Part shown: piece after piece, positions 50,046 to 58,740 of the stretch
How the letters are laid out: each line of letters opens with the position of its first letter
Numbering within the stretch: position 1 is the stretch's first letter
Assembly: GCF_001439815.1 (NCBI RefSeq)
Contig: NZ_JYLM01000015.1
Span: 1 to 64,000, forward strand
Origin: Pseudomonas orientalis
GTDB taxonomy: Bacteria; Pseudomonadota; Gammaproteobacteria; Pseudomonadales; Pseudomonadaceae
Direction: 5' to 3'
Length of the DNA stretch: 64,000 nt
The notes under the pieces: model-generated
The model's database searches: none
What the model saw: the letters and a program-made list of their open reading frames with translations, nothing else
Told to the model about the DNA's origin: nothing
Made by a program: the position numbers and the translations under genes

Positions 50046-51347
50046 TTAGAAGTTCATGGTCCATTGCCCTGTCAGGCCCTGATCGCGGCTATGGGTGCCG
50101 ATTCGACCGCTATAGGCCAGGCCCACGGTGTGTTGCCTGGACAATGCGAGGTCCAGGCCGGCATTCACGTCCAGGCTGTCGCGATCCAGGGATGTACCGG
50201 TGACGGTGAAGCCATCAAGCGCAATCGGCGCATTGCGATAGGATTGGCGCACCTGGCTGTCGACCGCGCCATAGAGATGTTTCCAGCCGGCGCTGAGGTG
50301 GGGCGTGAGGCTGACCTGATTATCGAAGCGGTACACCGTCGCCAAACGCAGGCCAACCGTGCTGCTCAGGTTCTGTTGAGTCTGCGCGCCGACGTTGAGC
50401 GCGGTCAGGCCACCCCTTTCCTTGAAACTGTCGCGGTGGTAACGCTGGTAGCCAAGGCCGGCGTAGGGCTCGACGTTGAAGTCCTGGCTGCCCAATTGAT
50501 AGCCAAGTTCCGAGAACAGCGTTTGGCTTTGGGCATCGTAACGGGACTTGAGCTGATCTTTGTAATCGAGCAGATTGACGTTGCGCCTGTTGGTCCCGGC
50601 GTGGCTGCTGTGTATCGCACCCAGGCGCAGGGCCAGCGGGCCGTCCTGGCGCACGGCGTAGGCACCCAGATGCAGGCTGTCCAGTTCGGCGGAAAAGCGC
50701 TGGGCGTCAAGCTTGCTGGTGGATTTGGCACCCATCACACCCATGCGCCAGACTGGGTCCACCGCCCAGTCGACGCCCAGCATCAGGCCACGGGTACCCT
50801 GTTTCAGGCCGGCACTGCCGCTTCGTGGGTCCAGGCTGCCGTCGTTGCCCAAGCCCTGCACCCAAAAGTGATTATTCTCATCGGCGGGCAGCGCGCGCAG
50901 GGTCGAGAGCAATTGATTGCCGATTTGGCCGGTGACGGCGTGGGTGGCGGTGGCGAGGTTAGCGTTTTGGCTGCCGGCCAATTGTTCGAGGGCTGCGCCG
51001 ATCCCGCCGGGCTGACCGGCAAGTGCTTCATTGACCTTTTGCAGCTCCTTTATATCCTCCGAGGTCAGCTCACCGGAATTGAGCAGATCAAGCAGCGCGG
51101 GCTCCAGCACCTTGGCGACCTGCACGCCGTTGTAGCTAGTGGCTTGACCAATAAGGTAACCGGCGTAGGGCGGTGGGGAAGGCGGCGCATCGGACTCGGG
51201 TTCGAAAAACCACTCAGCGTCGGCCGAATCGTAAGGCTGATAAAAAAACGGCCTGTATTCGATATCGCCGCGTGCTTGCGCGGGTTGAACACTGATGGCC
51301 ACTGCAAGGCTGATGAGCGCAGCGATTCTGGGGGATGTAACAGACAT
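50046..51347 (-). CDS. Autotransporter-type outer-membrane barrel protein with short passenger
   Basis: A 433-residue protein. Signal peptide 1-25 (ending Q-P-A-Q-A). Residues about 26-155 form a short Pro-, Glu- and Leu-rich linker or passenger with a helical stretch. Residues about 160-433 are an autotransporter beta-barrel of alternating aromatic/polar strands ending in W-T-M-N-F, a terminal Phe typical of outer-membrane proteins. Full autotransporters have passengers of many hundred residues, so this one is unusual. No chaperone or partner is adjacent. Confidence 0.82.
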   Translation of the reverse strand: MSVTSPRIAALISLAVAISVQPAQARGDIEYRPFFYQPYDSADAEWFFEPESDAPPSPPPYAGYLIGQATSYNGVQVAKVLEPALLDLLNSGELTSEDIKELQKVNEALAGQPGGIGAALEQLAGSQNANLATATHAVTGQIGNQLLSTLRALPADENNHFWVQGLGNDGSLDPRSGSAGLKQGTRGLMLGVDWAVDPVWRMGVMGAKSTSKLDAQRFSAELDSLHLGAYAVRQDGPLALRLGAIHSSHAGTNRRNVNLLDYKDQLKSRYDAQSQTLFSELGYQLGSQDFNVEPYAGLGYQRYHRDSFKERGGLTALNVGAQTQQNLSSTVGLRLATVYRFDNQVSLTPHLSAGWKHLYGAVDSQVRQSYRNAPIALDGFTVTGTSLDRDSLDVNAGLDLALSRQHTVGLAYSGRIGTHSRDQGLTGQWTMNF

Positions 51348-51521
51348 GAATTCCCGACCTCTGATGAATGAGGCCGGGAATGTAGCGAGGTCGTCAGGCG
51401 ATAACTGTCAGGTCATCGACCGCCGATTTGCGGGAGTAATCCTTAACGGGGTGCGAATAAAAACTCACCTGCCATTGGCTGACCGTGCCATTTCAAGGTA
51501 CGACGCAACGGGTCCTGAGCG

Positions 51522-52292
51522 TCAACCGCGGCGCACGTAACCTTTGCCGAAATGCCGCTCCATGCGCGCCTGGATCAGCTCCAGCCCGAGGGACATCACC
51601 CAGTAGATAATCGCTGCCGTGGTGAGCATCTCGATATAGCGGTAGCTCGAGCGGCCATAGGACTGCGCCAGGAACATCACCTCCCATACGCCCATTACCG
51701 AGATCAGCGACGAGTCCTTGAGCATCGAGATGAACTGGTTGGTGGCCGGCGGGATGATGGTGCGCATGGCCTGGGGCAGGGTGACGTGCCAGAAGATCGC
51801 CCGGTCGCGCATGCCCAGGGCCAGCGCGGCTTCCCGTTGGCCGTGGGGCACGCCGAGGATGCCGGCGCGGAAAATCTCGCTCAGGTAGGCGCCATAGTTC
51901 AGCGACAACGCGATGATCCCGGCGACGATGGCGCCCGGCACCAGGCCCAGTTGCGGCAGGCCCAGGTAAATCAGCAGGATCTGGATCAGCAGCGGCGTGC
52001 CGCGAAAGAACGAGGCGTAAAAGCTGGCGATGCCAAACGCCACCGCACTTCGCGACAGGCGCCCCAGGGCGGTGACGAAGCCCAGCACCGACGACGCGAC
52101 GATGGCGCACAGGCACAAAAACAGCGTCAGCGCCGCACCCTGCAGGAAACCATTGGGCGCCAGGTGCAAGCCGACCAGGTTGGGCAGCTTGTCGAGGATG
52201 ATCGAGAACTTCAGGTCAAAGCTCAGGAAGAAACTCGCAAACAGGGCGAACAGCGCCGCCCAGGTCAGGTAAAGCCGTATACGAAAGCTCAT
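51522..52292 (-). CDS. Amino-acid ABC transporter permease (HisM/GlnP type)
   Basis: A 256-residue permease of the polar amino-acid family. The cytoplasmic signature E-A-A-L-A-L-G-M-R-D-R-A-I-F-W-H-V-T-L-P-Q-A (EAA loop) is intact. ATG 52292 overlaps the preceding binding-protein stop as ATGA; the frame from 52316 is not supported. No ATPase gene follows on this strand in the window. Confidence 0.9.
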   Translation of the reverse strand: MSFRIRLYLTWAALFALFASFFLSFDLKFSIILDKLPNLVGLHLAPNGFLQGAALTLFLCLCAIVASSVLGFVTALGRLSRSAVAFGIASFYASFFRGTPLLIQILLIYLGLPQLGLVPGAIVAGIIALSLNYGAYLSEIFRAGILGVPHGQREAALALGMRDRAIFWHVTLPQAMRTIIPPATNQFISMLKDSSLISVMGVWEVMFLAQSYGRSSYRYIEMLTTAAIIYWVMSLGLELIQARMERHFGKGYVRRG

Positions 52293-53110
52293 CGGCTGAT
52301 ATCGGCGCCGATCCATTTTTGCGACAGCTTGCTCAAGGTGCCGTCCTGTTTGAGCTGGGCGAAGACCTCACGCACTTTGCTGTCCCACTGCGCGTCGCCT
52401 TTCTCGATGGCCACCGAGTTGGGCTCCGAATACAGCGGCTCGCCTGCCAGCTTGAAGCGCTTGTCCTGGGTCAGGCGCGGCTGCGCGGTGACCAGGTTGG
52501 TGAGGATCGCATCCAGGCGCACGCCCGCGCCCAGGCCGAGGTCCTGGAATGCCACGTTGTCGGTGTCGTACGGGGCAATCTGCACATCCTCGAACGGGTA
52601 CTGCAACGGCGTGTCTTCGGCGCCTTCGATTACCAGGTTCTTGTTCAGGTAGCTTTCATAGCTGGAGGCGCTGGTGAGGCCGACTTTCTTGCCGCTCAGG
52701 TCCTTGGCTGCATGGATGCGATCATCCTTGGCATTGACCACGATGACGGCGGGCGAGGCGTAGTACTCCACCGGGAAATCGAACACCTCGGCGCGCGCTT
52801 TGCTTGGGGTCATGGAGCAGATGCAGATGTCGTAGCGCCCGCTCCAGCGGCCGGCGGCAATGACGTCCCATGACGGTGTTTCCAGGCGCAGCTTGACCCC
52901 AAGCTTTTGCGCCACGGCCTTGGCCACATCCACATCGAAGCCGTCGAGCTGGTTCTGCTCATTGAGGAATGAAAACGGTGGATAGCTTTCCATCAGCACG
53001 CCGACCAGCTCTTTCTTCTGCTCGATACGGTCCAGGGTGGCGCCGCCAAAGGCTTGGGTTGAAGCGGCCAACATCGTCAGGCCCAAGGCCAACAGCGGTC
53101 GTAATTTCAA
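52289..53110 (-). CDS. Amino-acid ABC transporter periplasmic binding protein
   Basis: A 273-residue type II binding protein. It starts best at TTG 53110 (MKLRPLLALGL), where AGGTG lies 7 bases upstream and a clean signal peptide (ending S-T-Q-A-F-G) begins; the frame extends to 53449, with an alternative ATG at 53161. Typical family segments: P-P-F-S-F-L, G-F-D-V-D-V-A-K-A-V-A-Q-K-L-G-V. Divergent from a homocysteine S-methyltransferase, so a methylated sulphur amino acid may be the ligand (inference). Confidence 0.85.
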   Translation of the reverse strand: MKLRPLLALGLTMLAASTQAFGGATLDRIEQKKELVGVLMESYPPFSFLNEQNQLDGFDVDVAKAVAQKLGVKLRLETPSWDVIAAGRWSGRYDICICSMTPSKARAEVFDFPVEYYASPAVIVVNAKDDRIHAAKDLSGKKVGLTSASSYESYLNKNLVIEGAEDTPLQYPFEDVQIAPYDTDNVAFQDLGLGAGVRLDAILTNLVTAQPRLTQDKRFKLAGEPLYSEPNSVAIEKGDAQWDSKVREVFAQLKQDGTLSKLSQKWIGADISR

Positions 53111-53209
53111 AATCGAGCACCTGAATAAAAAAGAGGTTGTTATTAACCGAACGGTACGCATTAAATAGTTATAAGAACGACTCTCATAGTGAGTTATTTT
53201 CATAAGCAT

Positions 53210-54127
53210 ATGAGTAAAAAGCATATGGGCGCAGATAGCACAGTAATTCTCGATGGCGGCATGGGCCGTGAACTGCAACGCCGTGGCGCGCCGTTCCGCC
53301 AGCCGGAATGGTCGGCGCTGGCCCTGAGCGAGGCGCCGCAAGCGGTGGAGGCCGTGCATGCGGCCTACATCGACAGCGGTGCCAACGTGATTACCAGCAA
53401 CAGCTACGCGGTGGTGCCGTTTCATATCGGCGAAGCGCGGTTCGCTCAAGAGGGCCAGGCGCTGGCCGCCCTGGCCGGTGAGCTGGCGCGACGGGCGGTG
53501 AATGCATCCGGCAAAGCGGTGCGCGTTGCCGGTTCATTGCCGCCGTTGTTCGGCTCCTATCGGCCCGACCTGTTCCAGGCCGAGCGCGTGAACGAACTGC
53601 TCACACCTTTGGTGCAAGGCCTGGCGCCTCACGTTGACCTGTGGTTGGCGGAAACCCAAAGCTCCATCGTTGAGGCTCGGGCGATTCATGCCGGCCTGCC
53701 GCAGGATGGCAAGCCGTTCTGGCTGTCGTTTACCTTGAAAGACGAAGACACCGATGATGTGCCGCGCCTGCGTTCCGGCGAGCCGGTGGTGAAAGCGGCC
53801 GAGGCGGCGGCGCAGTTGGGCGTGCAGGTGTTGCTGTTCAACTGCAGCCAGCCGGAAGTGATCGGTGCGGCGATTGATGCGGCGCGTGAAACGTTTGTGC
53901 GATTGGGCGTCGCGATTCAGATCGGCGCCTATGCCAATGCGTTCCCGCCGCAACCCAAGGAAGCCACGGCCAACGATGGCCTGGACCCGTTGCGTGAAGA
54001 TCTCGACCCGCCGGGTTACCTGCATTGGGCGGCTGATTGGCAAGCGCGTGGCGCAAGCCATCTGGGCGGTTGCTGCGGGATCGGGCCGGAACATATTGCG
54101 GTTTTGGCCAAGCACCTGACCAACTGA
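53210..54127 (+). CDS. Homocysteine S-methyltransferase family protein (MmuM-like)
   Basis: A 305-residue zinc methyltransferase fold. Conserved sites: L-D-G-G-M-G-R-E-L-Q-R, N-V-I-T-S-N-S-Y, F-N-C-S-Q-P, and the zinc-binding G-G-C-C-G-I-G-P-E-H. It probably methylates homocysteine from S-methylmethionine or a similar donor. Start is uncertain: GTG 53189, ATG 53210 or ATG 53225; none has a strong ribosome binding site. The first segment is A/T-rich. Confidence 0.85.
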   Translation: MSKKHMGADSTVILDGGMGRELQRRGAPFRQPEWSALALSEAPQAVEAVHAAYIDSGANVITSNSYAVVPFHIGEARFAQEGQALAALAGELARRAVNASGKAVRVAGSLPPLFGSYRPDLFQAERVNELLTPLVQGLAPHVDLWLAETQSSIVEARAIHAGLPQDGKPFWLSFTLKDEDTDDVPRLRSGEPVVKAAEAAAQLGVQVLLFNCSQPEVIGAAIDAARETFVRLGVAIQIGAYANAFPPQPKEATANDGLDPLREDLDPPGYLHWAADWQARGASHLGGCCGIGPEHIAVLAKHLTN

Positions 54128-54145
54128 CTCACCGCAGGTCAAAAC

Positions 54146-54235
54146 TGTGGGAGGGGGCTTGCCCCCGATAACAGAGTGTCAGTCTCAGCCTATTTGGCTG
54201 ATACACCGCCATCGGGGGCAAGCCCCCTCCCACAT
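54146..54235. repeat. Type 2 REP inverted pair
   Basis: TGTGGGAGGGGGCTTGCCCC continuing CGATA, then the inverted ATCGGGGGCAAGCCCCCTCC continuing CACA, between the convergent methyltransferase and GNAT genes. Confidence 0.88.
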
Positions 54236-54258
54236 TGGATTTGTGTGGGTTGTCAGAG

Positions 54259-54930
54259 CTAGGTTCGGCATTCGGCCAGTGTTTTAAGCTGACCGGAACC
54301 GGCCTGGTTCGCTTGCGACAACCACGCCTCAAACCCCGCGCCTACCTTCGGCCATTCCGAATCCAGGATCGAATACCACGCGGTATCGCGGTTCTGCCCC
54401 TTGACCACCATGTGCTGGCGGAACACGCCCTCAAAGCTGAACCCCAAGCGCTCGGCCGCATACCTGGAGCGCGCATTGCCGTTGTTGCATTTCCACTCCA
54501 ACCGGCGGTAGCCCAGTTCGAACGCATACTTGGCCAACAGGTACACCGCTTCGGTACTTTTTGGCGAACGCTGCATCGGTGCGCCAAAGGTGACGTGGCC
54601 GATTTCGATACGACCTTGCGCCGGGACGATGGACATCAGGCTGAGGATGCCCTGGACCTGGCCGGTTGCGCGGTCGACCACGCTGAAAAAATACGGGTCG
54701 CTGTTAGCCGCATGGTTGTTCAGCCACGCATCGAAGGCGCTGCGCTCTGCAAACGGGCCGTAGGGCAAGTAGTCCCACAGCTTCGGATCAGCCCCAGGGC
54801 CTTCGAGGGCTTGCCACAGTTGGTCGGCGTGGCGCGCCGGGTCGAGCTTTTCCAGACGGATAAAACGCCCTTCGAGCAGTTGCGCGGCAGGCGCGGGGGC
54901 GCCGTTCCAGTCGGCGAGGGAAGTGGACAT
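54259..54930 (-). CDS. GNAT acetyltransferase, RimJ/RimL type
   Basis: A 223-residue protein. The RimJ/RimL-type acetyl-CoA fold is shown by L-E-K-L-D-P-A-R-H-A-D, T-F-G-A-P-M-Q-R-S-P-K-S-T-E-A, R-L-E-W-K-C-N-N-G-N-A-R-S-R-Y-A-A-E-R-L-G-F-x-x-E-G. The substrate is unknown. It starts at ATG 54930; the frame from 55023 overlaps the upstream gene. Confidence 0.87.
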   Translation of the reverse strand: MSTSLADWNGAPAPAAQLLEGRFIRLEKLDPARHADQLWQALEGPGADPKLWDYLPYGPFAERSAFDAWLNNHAANSDPYFFSVVDRATGQVQGILSLMSIVPAQGRIEIGHVTFGAPMQRSPKSTEAVYLLAKYAFELGYRRLEWKCNNGNARSRYAAERLGFSFEGVFRQHMVVKGQNRDTAWYSILDSEWPKVGAGFEAWLSQANQAGSGQLKTLAECRT

Positions 54931-54940
54931 GCTGCGCTCC

Positions 54941-55387
54941 TTAAAGACCTTGGCGAAATTGGATGAAACCCGGGCGTTCGGCGATGCGTTCGTAGAGTTG
55001 GATCGCCGTGGCATTGGTCTCATGGGTCAACCAATGCACCTTGCAGCAGCCGTCGGCGCTGGCGGTGGCGTAGACGAATTCGATCAGTTTGCGTCCGACA
55101 CCGGTGCCGCGTTGGGCCGGGTCCACCAGCAGGTCCTGCAGGTAGCAGGAATTCTCGATGCTCCAGTTGGAACGATGGTAGATGAAGTTAACCATGCCCA
55201 CCGCCTTGCCGTCCTGCCAGGCCAGCGCCGAATGGGTCGGCTCGCGGGCGTCGATCAGGCGTTGCCAGGTGCTCTGGCTCACGGCGTCCGGCAGTTCGGT
55301 GTTGTAGAACTTCAAATACGCCTGCCACAACGGCAGCCAGGCGGTGTGGTCGGCGGCGGTGACCTGGCGGATGTCGATTGGGCTCAT
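54941..55387 (-). CDS. GNAT acetyltransferase
   Basis: A 148-residue single-domain N-acetyltransferase. Motif A is Q-R-G-T-G-V-G-R-K-L-I-E-F, preceded by D-L-L-V-D-P. It overlaps the PaiB-like gene by 4 bases (ATGA), so it is co-translated. PaiA, the classical partner of PaiB, is also a GNAT (spermidine acetyltransferase); a similar pairing is possible but the sequence alone does not show a polyamine substrate. Confidence 0.85.
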   Translation of the reverse strand: MSPIDIRQVTAADHTAWLPLWQAYLKFYNTELPDAVSQSTWQRLIDAREPTHSALAWQDGKAVGMVNFIYHRSNWSIENSCYLQDLLVDPAQRGTGVGRKLIEFVYATASADGCCKVHWLTHETNATAIQLYERIAERPGFIQFRQGL

Positions 55388-56022
55388 TCTGCAACTCCTT
55401 GGGGAATAAAGCGGGCGAGGGTCTGGTCGCGCACATCGGCACTGGCGGCCAGGCCTTCGCGCACGCCGGCCATGTCGGCGGCGCTGCGGTTCTGGCTGAG
55501 CTTGCGTTTGCCGACCAGGCGGTCGATGGGCAGGGCGAAGCCGACGATGGCCTTGAGCATGGCGTCGACGTAGTCGGCCGGCGCGTCGCTGACGGCCCAG
55601 GGCTGGGCGCGGCCCTGTTCATGGTGATCGGTGAGGGCGCTGACCACCTTGAGTAATCGCTCGGCGTCGCTGAACACGTCGGCCTTGCCGTAGGCATGCA
55701 CGGCGAGGTAATTCCAGGTGGGCACCACTTTGCCGTGCTCGGCCTTGGAGGGGTAAAACGCCGGGCTGACATAGGCTTCGGCGCCAGCAAAGATGACCAG
55801 TGCTTCACGGCCGTTTTGCAGGTCGCGCCACTGCGGATTGGCCTTGGCCAGATGCCCATACAGCGTACCGTGGGGTCCTTCGTCTGGATTGAGCAGCAAC
55901 GGCAGGTGGCTGGCCTGCAGACCGTTTTCACCCACGGTGACCAACTGCGCCAGGCGCGTGTGCTGGATCAGTTGCTGAGCTTCGGGCAAATCATCGAGGG
56001 CAAAGGCGCGAGGTGTGTACAT
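55384..56022 (-). CDS. PaiB-like FMN-binding negative transcriptional regulator
   Basis: A 212-residue split-barrel flavoprotein of the PaiB family: M-Y-T-P-R-A-F-A, H-L-P-L-L-L, G-T-L-Y-G-H-L-A-K-A-N-P-Q-W, Y-V-S-P-A-F-Y-P-S-K, V-P-T-W-N-Y are characteristic. First gene of a three-gene minus-strand operon with two acetyltransferases, divergent from the MocR regulator. Confidence 0.88.
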   Translation of the reverse strand: MYTPRAFALDDLPEAQQLIQHTRLAQLVTVGENGLQASHLPLLLNPDEGPHGTLYGHLAKANPQWRDLQNGREALVIFAGAEAYVSPAFYPSKAEHGKVVPTWNYLAVHAYGKADVFSDAERLLKVVSALTDHHEQGRAQPWAVSDAPADYVDAMLKAIVGFALPIDRLVGKRKLSQNRSAADMAGVREGLAASADVRDQTLARFIPQGVAE

Positions 56023-56063
56023 GGAAATTTTCCTTGGCGAATGCCTGCATCCTAGGCAGGCTA

Positions 56064-56084
56064 ATGGCTCGTTGTAAGAGCCAT
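56064..56084. promoter_or_regulatory. Inverted repeat between the PaiB-like and MocR genes
   Basis: ATGGCTC-GTTGTAA-GAGCCAT: 7-bp perfect arms. A second, smaller repeat (GCCTG-CATCCTAGG-CAGGC) adjoins it at about 56043-56061. The location between divergent genes, one a MocR regulator, makes it a likely operator. Confidence 0.6.
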
Positions 56085-56109
56085 CTAGCCCTCATTTCAT
56101 AGGTCCAAT

Positions 56110-57648
56110 ATGCCTTCCGTGATCCCCTCAATGTCGTTCGACCCTGCTGGCATCGAGCTGGATCGCCGCCAGGGCCTGACACGCCAGCTGTACGGCGCCC
56201 TGCGCCAGCGCGTGCTGGATGGGCGGCTGGTCAGTGGCACGCGCTTGCCTGCCACCCGTGATTTGGCGGCGGCGTTGTCGATCTCTCGTAACAGCGTCGT
56301 GCGCGCTTACGATCAGTTGTATGCCGAGGGCTTTATTGAAAGCCGGGTGGGAAACGGCACTTATGTCTCGCGATTGCCCACAACAAAAAAACTATCCACA
56401 AAACTATCCACAGGGTTGTCAACAGGCTTACCCACAGTCTTATCCACAATCGGCCTGCATTCTGCGCAAAATTCGCCCGACGAAGTTATCCACAGTCGCG
56501 GCCTGGACAGGGTTAAACACAACCATCTCGCCCAGCCTCCTTGCGGTGTGCCGCGGGCTTTTCGCGTTGGCGTACCGGCCTTCGATCTGTTCCCTTTTGA
56601 AGTGTGGGCCAAGCTCCACGGCGCGTTCTGGCGCAAACCGGACCTGGCGCAGCTGTGTTATGGCGACCCGGCCGGTGACGAGCGTCTACGCGGCCTGATC
56701 GCCGCTTACCTGCGCACTGCGCGGGGTATGCAATGCACCACTGAGCAAATAGTGATCACCAGTGGCGCGCAACAGGCAATCAGCCTTTGTGCACAGTTGC
56801 TGGTGGAGCCTGGGGATGGCGTGGCGGTGGAAAACCCCGGTTATCGCGCGGCAGGTCATGCCTTCGCGTTGGCGGGCGGCCGGTTGCTGGGTGTGCCGGT
56901 GGACGGCGATGGAATTGACTGCCAGGTATTGAACAGCCTGGGCGATTGCCGAGTGGCCTATGTCACGCCTTCCCATCAATACCCGCTGGGCGTGGTGATG
57001 AGCCTGGCCCGGCGCCTGGAACTGCTGGCCTGGGCCGAGCGCACCGGCGGCTGGATCGTCGAGGACGACTACGATGGTGAGTACCGTTACACCGGCGCAC
57101 CCTTGTCGCCCTTGGCAGCGTTGGATCGCAATGGTCGAGTGCTGTACGTCGGCACCTTCGGCAAGGTGGCATTCCCGGCCTTGCGCCTGGGCTACCTGGT
57201 ATTGCCGCCGGGTCTGGTAGAGGCCTTCGCCCGGCGCCGCGCCGTGGACATGCGTCATTCCGAGGTCAGCACCCAGGCGGTGATGGCTGAGTTCATGGCG
57301 GCGGGGCATTTCCAGCGCCATGTCCGGCGCATGCGCCGTGCGGCGTTGAGCCGTCGCAATGCCTTGTTGGCCGGCTGGCCAGAGGCATTGCAAGGTGTTG
57401 GCCCATTGCCCAACGTTGCAGCGGGGCTGCACGTGACGGTGCGCGTCGACAGCCTGGCCCGCGAGCAGCAGTTGCTCGAGCAAGCCCGCGCAGTGGAGGT
57501 CGAGATCAACGGCTTGAGCAGCTACTGGCTACCAGACTCCAGCGCGCCGCCGGATCAGCGCGCCGGCCTGGTGCTGGGATTCGCCGCCGTGCCTGAAGCG
57601 GGCATCGCGCAGGCGCTGGCGCGGTTGCGCCAGGCCTGGCGAGTGTGA
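56110..57648 (+). CDS. MocR/PdxR-type regulator (GntR helix-turn-helix plus aminotransferase domain)
   Basis: A 512-residue fusion. Residues about 12-85 are a GntR winged helix (L-T-R-Q-L-Y-G-A-L-R, R-D-L-A-A-A-L-S-I-S-R-N-S-V-V-R-A-Y). Residues about 150-510 are a class I aminotransferase-like domain with V-E-D-D-Y-D-G-E-Y-R and G-T-F-G-K-V-A-F-P (PLP lysine). The linker (about 93-125) is a tetrapeptide repeat, L-S-T-K/L-S-T-G/L-S-T-G/L-P-T-V/L-S-T-I, encoded by a 12-bp tandem array. Likely regulates the divergent paiB-acetyltransferase operon in response to a PLP-linked ligand. Confidence 0.9.
   Translation: MPSVIPSMSFDPAGIELDRRQGLTRQLYGALRQRVLDGRLVSGTRLPATRDLAAALSISRNSVVRAYDQLYAEGFIESRVGNGTYVSRLPTTKKLSTKLSTGLSTGLPTVLSTIGLHSAQNSPDEVIHSRGLDRVKHNHLAQPPCGVPRAFRVGVPAFDLFPFEVWAKLHGAFWRKPDLAQLCYGDPAGDERLRGLIAAYLRTARGMQCTTEQIVITSGAQQAISLCAQLLVEPGDGVAVENPGYRAAGHAFALAGGRLLGVPVDGDGIDCQVLNSLGDCRVAYVTPSHQYPLGVVMSLARRLELLAWAERTGGWIVEDDYDGEYRYTGAPLSPLAALDRNGRVLYVGTFGKVAFPALRLGYLVLPPGLVEAFARRRAVDMRHSEVSTQAVMAEFMAAGHFQRHVRRMRRAALSRRNALLAGWPEALQGVGPLPNVAAGLHVTVRVDSLAREQQLLEQARAVEVEINGLSSYWLPDSSAPPDQRAGLVLGFAAVPEAGIAQALARLRQAWRV
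56392..56451. repeat. 12-bp tandem array of DnaA-box-like units inside the MocR gene
   Basis: Five consecutive 12-base units begin at 56392, 56404, 56416, 56428 and 56440. Their 9-base cores are CTATCCACA, CTATCCACA, TTGTCAACA, TTACCCACA and TTATCCACA; the last is the exact DnaA box. A further exact TTATCCACA lies at 56486-56494 and a near match TTGCCCACA at 56374-56382. The same bases encode the regulator's interdomain linker. Confidence 0.85.
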
Positions 57649-58740
57649 TCAGGTGCCCGACTTGATCTTGGTCCAGGCCCGCGTCCTGGCGCGCTCCGCA
57701 TCACGCCCCAGAGGCTTTAACGTATACAGCGTCGCCATCGCCGCTTCGGTCGGGTAGAGGTTGGGGTTGTTGCGAATCGATGGATCGACTCGCTCCGTGG
57801 CGTCCTTGTTCGGGTTGGGATAGCCGACAAAGTCACTGATGGGCGCGATCACCTCAGGCTGCAGCAAGTAATTGATAAAGGTATAGGCGTCCTGCGGGTT
57901 TTGCGCACCCTTGGGGATGGCGAGCATGTCGAACCAGATCGGCGCGCCCTCTTTGGGCAGGCGCATGTCTACGGTCACTCCGTTGTTGGCCTCTTTGGCG
58001 CGGTTGGCGGCCTGGGAGAAACTGCCGGAATAACCCACCGCGACACAGATGTCACCGTTGGCGATGTCGGCCATGTACTTGGACGAGTGAAAGTAGGTGA
58101 TGTACGGACGGATTTTCATCAGCAGCGCTTCGGCCTTGACGTAGTCCGCAGGCTTGCTGCTGTTGGGGTCCAGGCCCAGATGCTGCAAGGCCAGGGGCAG
58201 GATTTCCGAAGGTGAATCCAGCAGTGCAACCCCGCATTGCTTGAGCTTGCTGATGTTCTCTTCGTTGAAGATCAGGTCCCAGCTGTCTACCGGCGCATTG
58301 TCGCCCAGGGCTGCTTTGACCTTGGCCGGGTTGTAGCCGATGAGGATGGTGCCGTACATGTAGGGCACGGCGAATTTATTGCCGGGGTCGTTGGCTTCGA
58401 TCAGCTTCATCAGCTTGGGGTCGAGGTGGTTCCAGTTCGGCAACTGGCTGCGGTCCAGGGGCTGGAACACGCCGGCTTCGATCTGCTTGGCGAGGAACAC
58501 GTTGGACGGCACCACCACGTCATAGCCGGAATTGCCGGTGAGCAGCTTGGCTTCGAGGGCTTCGTTGGTGTCGAAGATGTCGTAGACCAGCTTGATCTTC
58601 GGGTTCTGGGCCTTGAAGTCTTCCAGCGCCTTGGGGGTGATGTAGTCGAACCAGTTGTAGACCTTGAGGGGTTTTTCTTCGGCGTGCACCGCGCTACTGG
58701 CGATGGCCGCGCACAGGGCAAATGACTTGAGCATATTCAT
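57649..58740 (-). CDS. Polyamine ABC transporter periplasmic binding protein (PotF/SpuD-like)
   Basis: A 363-residue protein: signal peptide 1-20 (ending V-H-A), then the polyamine-binding fold with V-Y-N-W-F-D-Y-I-T, Y-D-V-V-V-P-S-N-V-F, V-P-Y-M-Y-G-T and C-V-A-V-G-Y-S-G-S-F. Aromatic and acidic pocket residues (W, D, Y) are of the PotF type. No other transporter genes adjoin it. Its ATG overlaps the amidohydrolase stop by 4 bases, so uptake and deacetylation of acetylpolyamines are linked. Confidence 0.9.
   Translation of the reverse strand: MNMLKSFALCAAIASSAVHAEEKPLKVYNWFDYITPKALEDFKAQNPKIKLVYDIFDTNEALEAKLLTGNSGYDVVVPSNVFLAKQIEAGVFQPLDRSQLPNWNHLDPKLMKLIEANDPGNKFAVPYMYGTILIGYNPAKVKAALGDNAPVDSWDLIFNEENISKLKQCGVALLDSPSEILPLALQHLGLDPNSSKPADYVKAEALLMKIRPYITYFHSSKYMADIANGDICVAVGYSGSFSQAANRAKEANNGVTVDMRLPKEGAPIWFDMLAIPKGAQNPQDAYTFINYLLQPEVIAPISDFVGYPNPNKDATERVDPSIRNNPNLYPTEAAMATLYTLKPLGRDAERARTRAWTKIKSGT

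Noticed and set aside
50064..51371. 435-codon plus-strand frame across the autotransporter gene
   Set aside because: The minus strand has a signal peptide and a barrel ending in Phe; the plus frame has neither ribosome binding site nor recognisable motifs.
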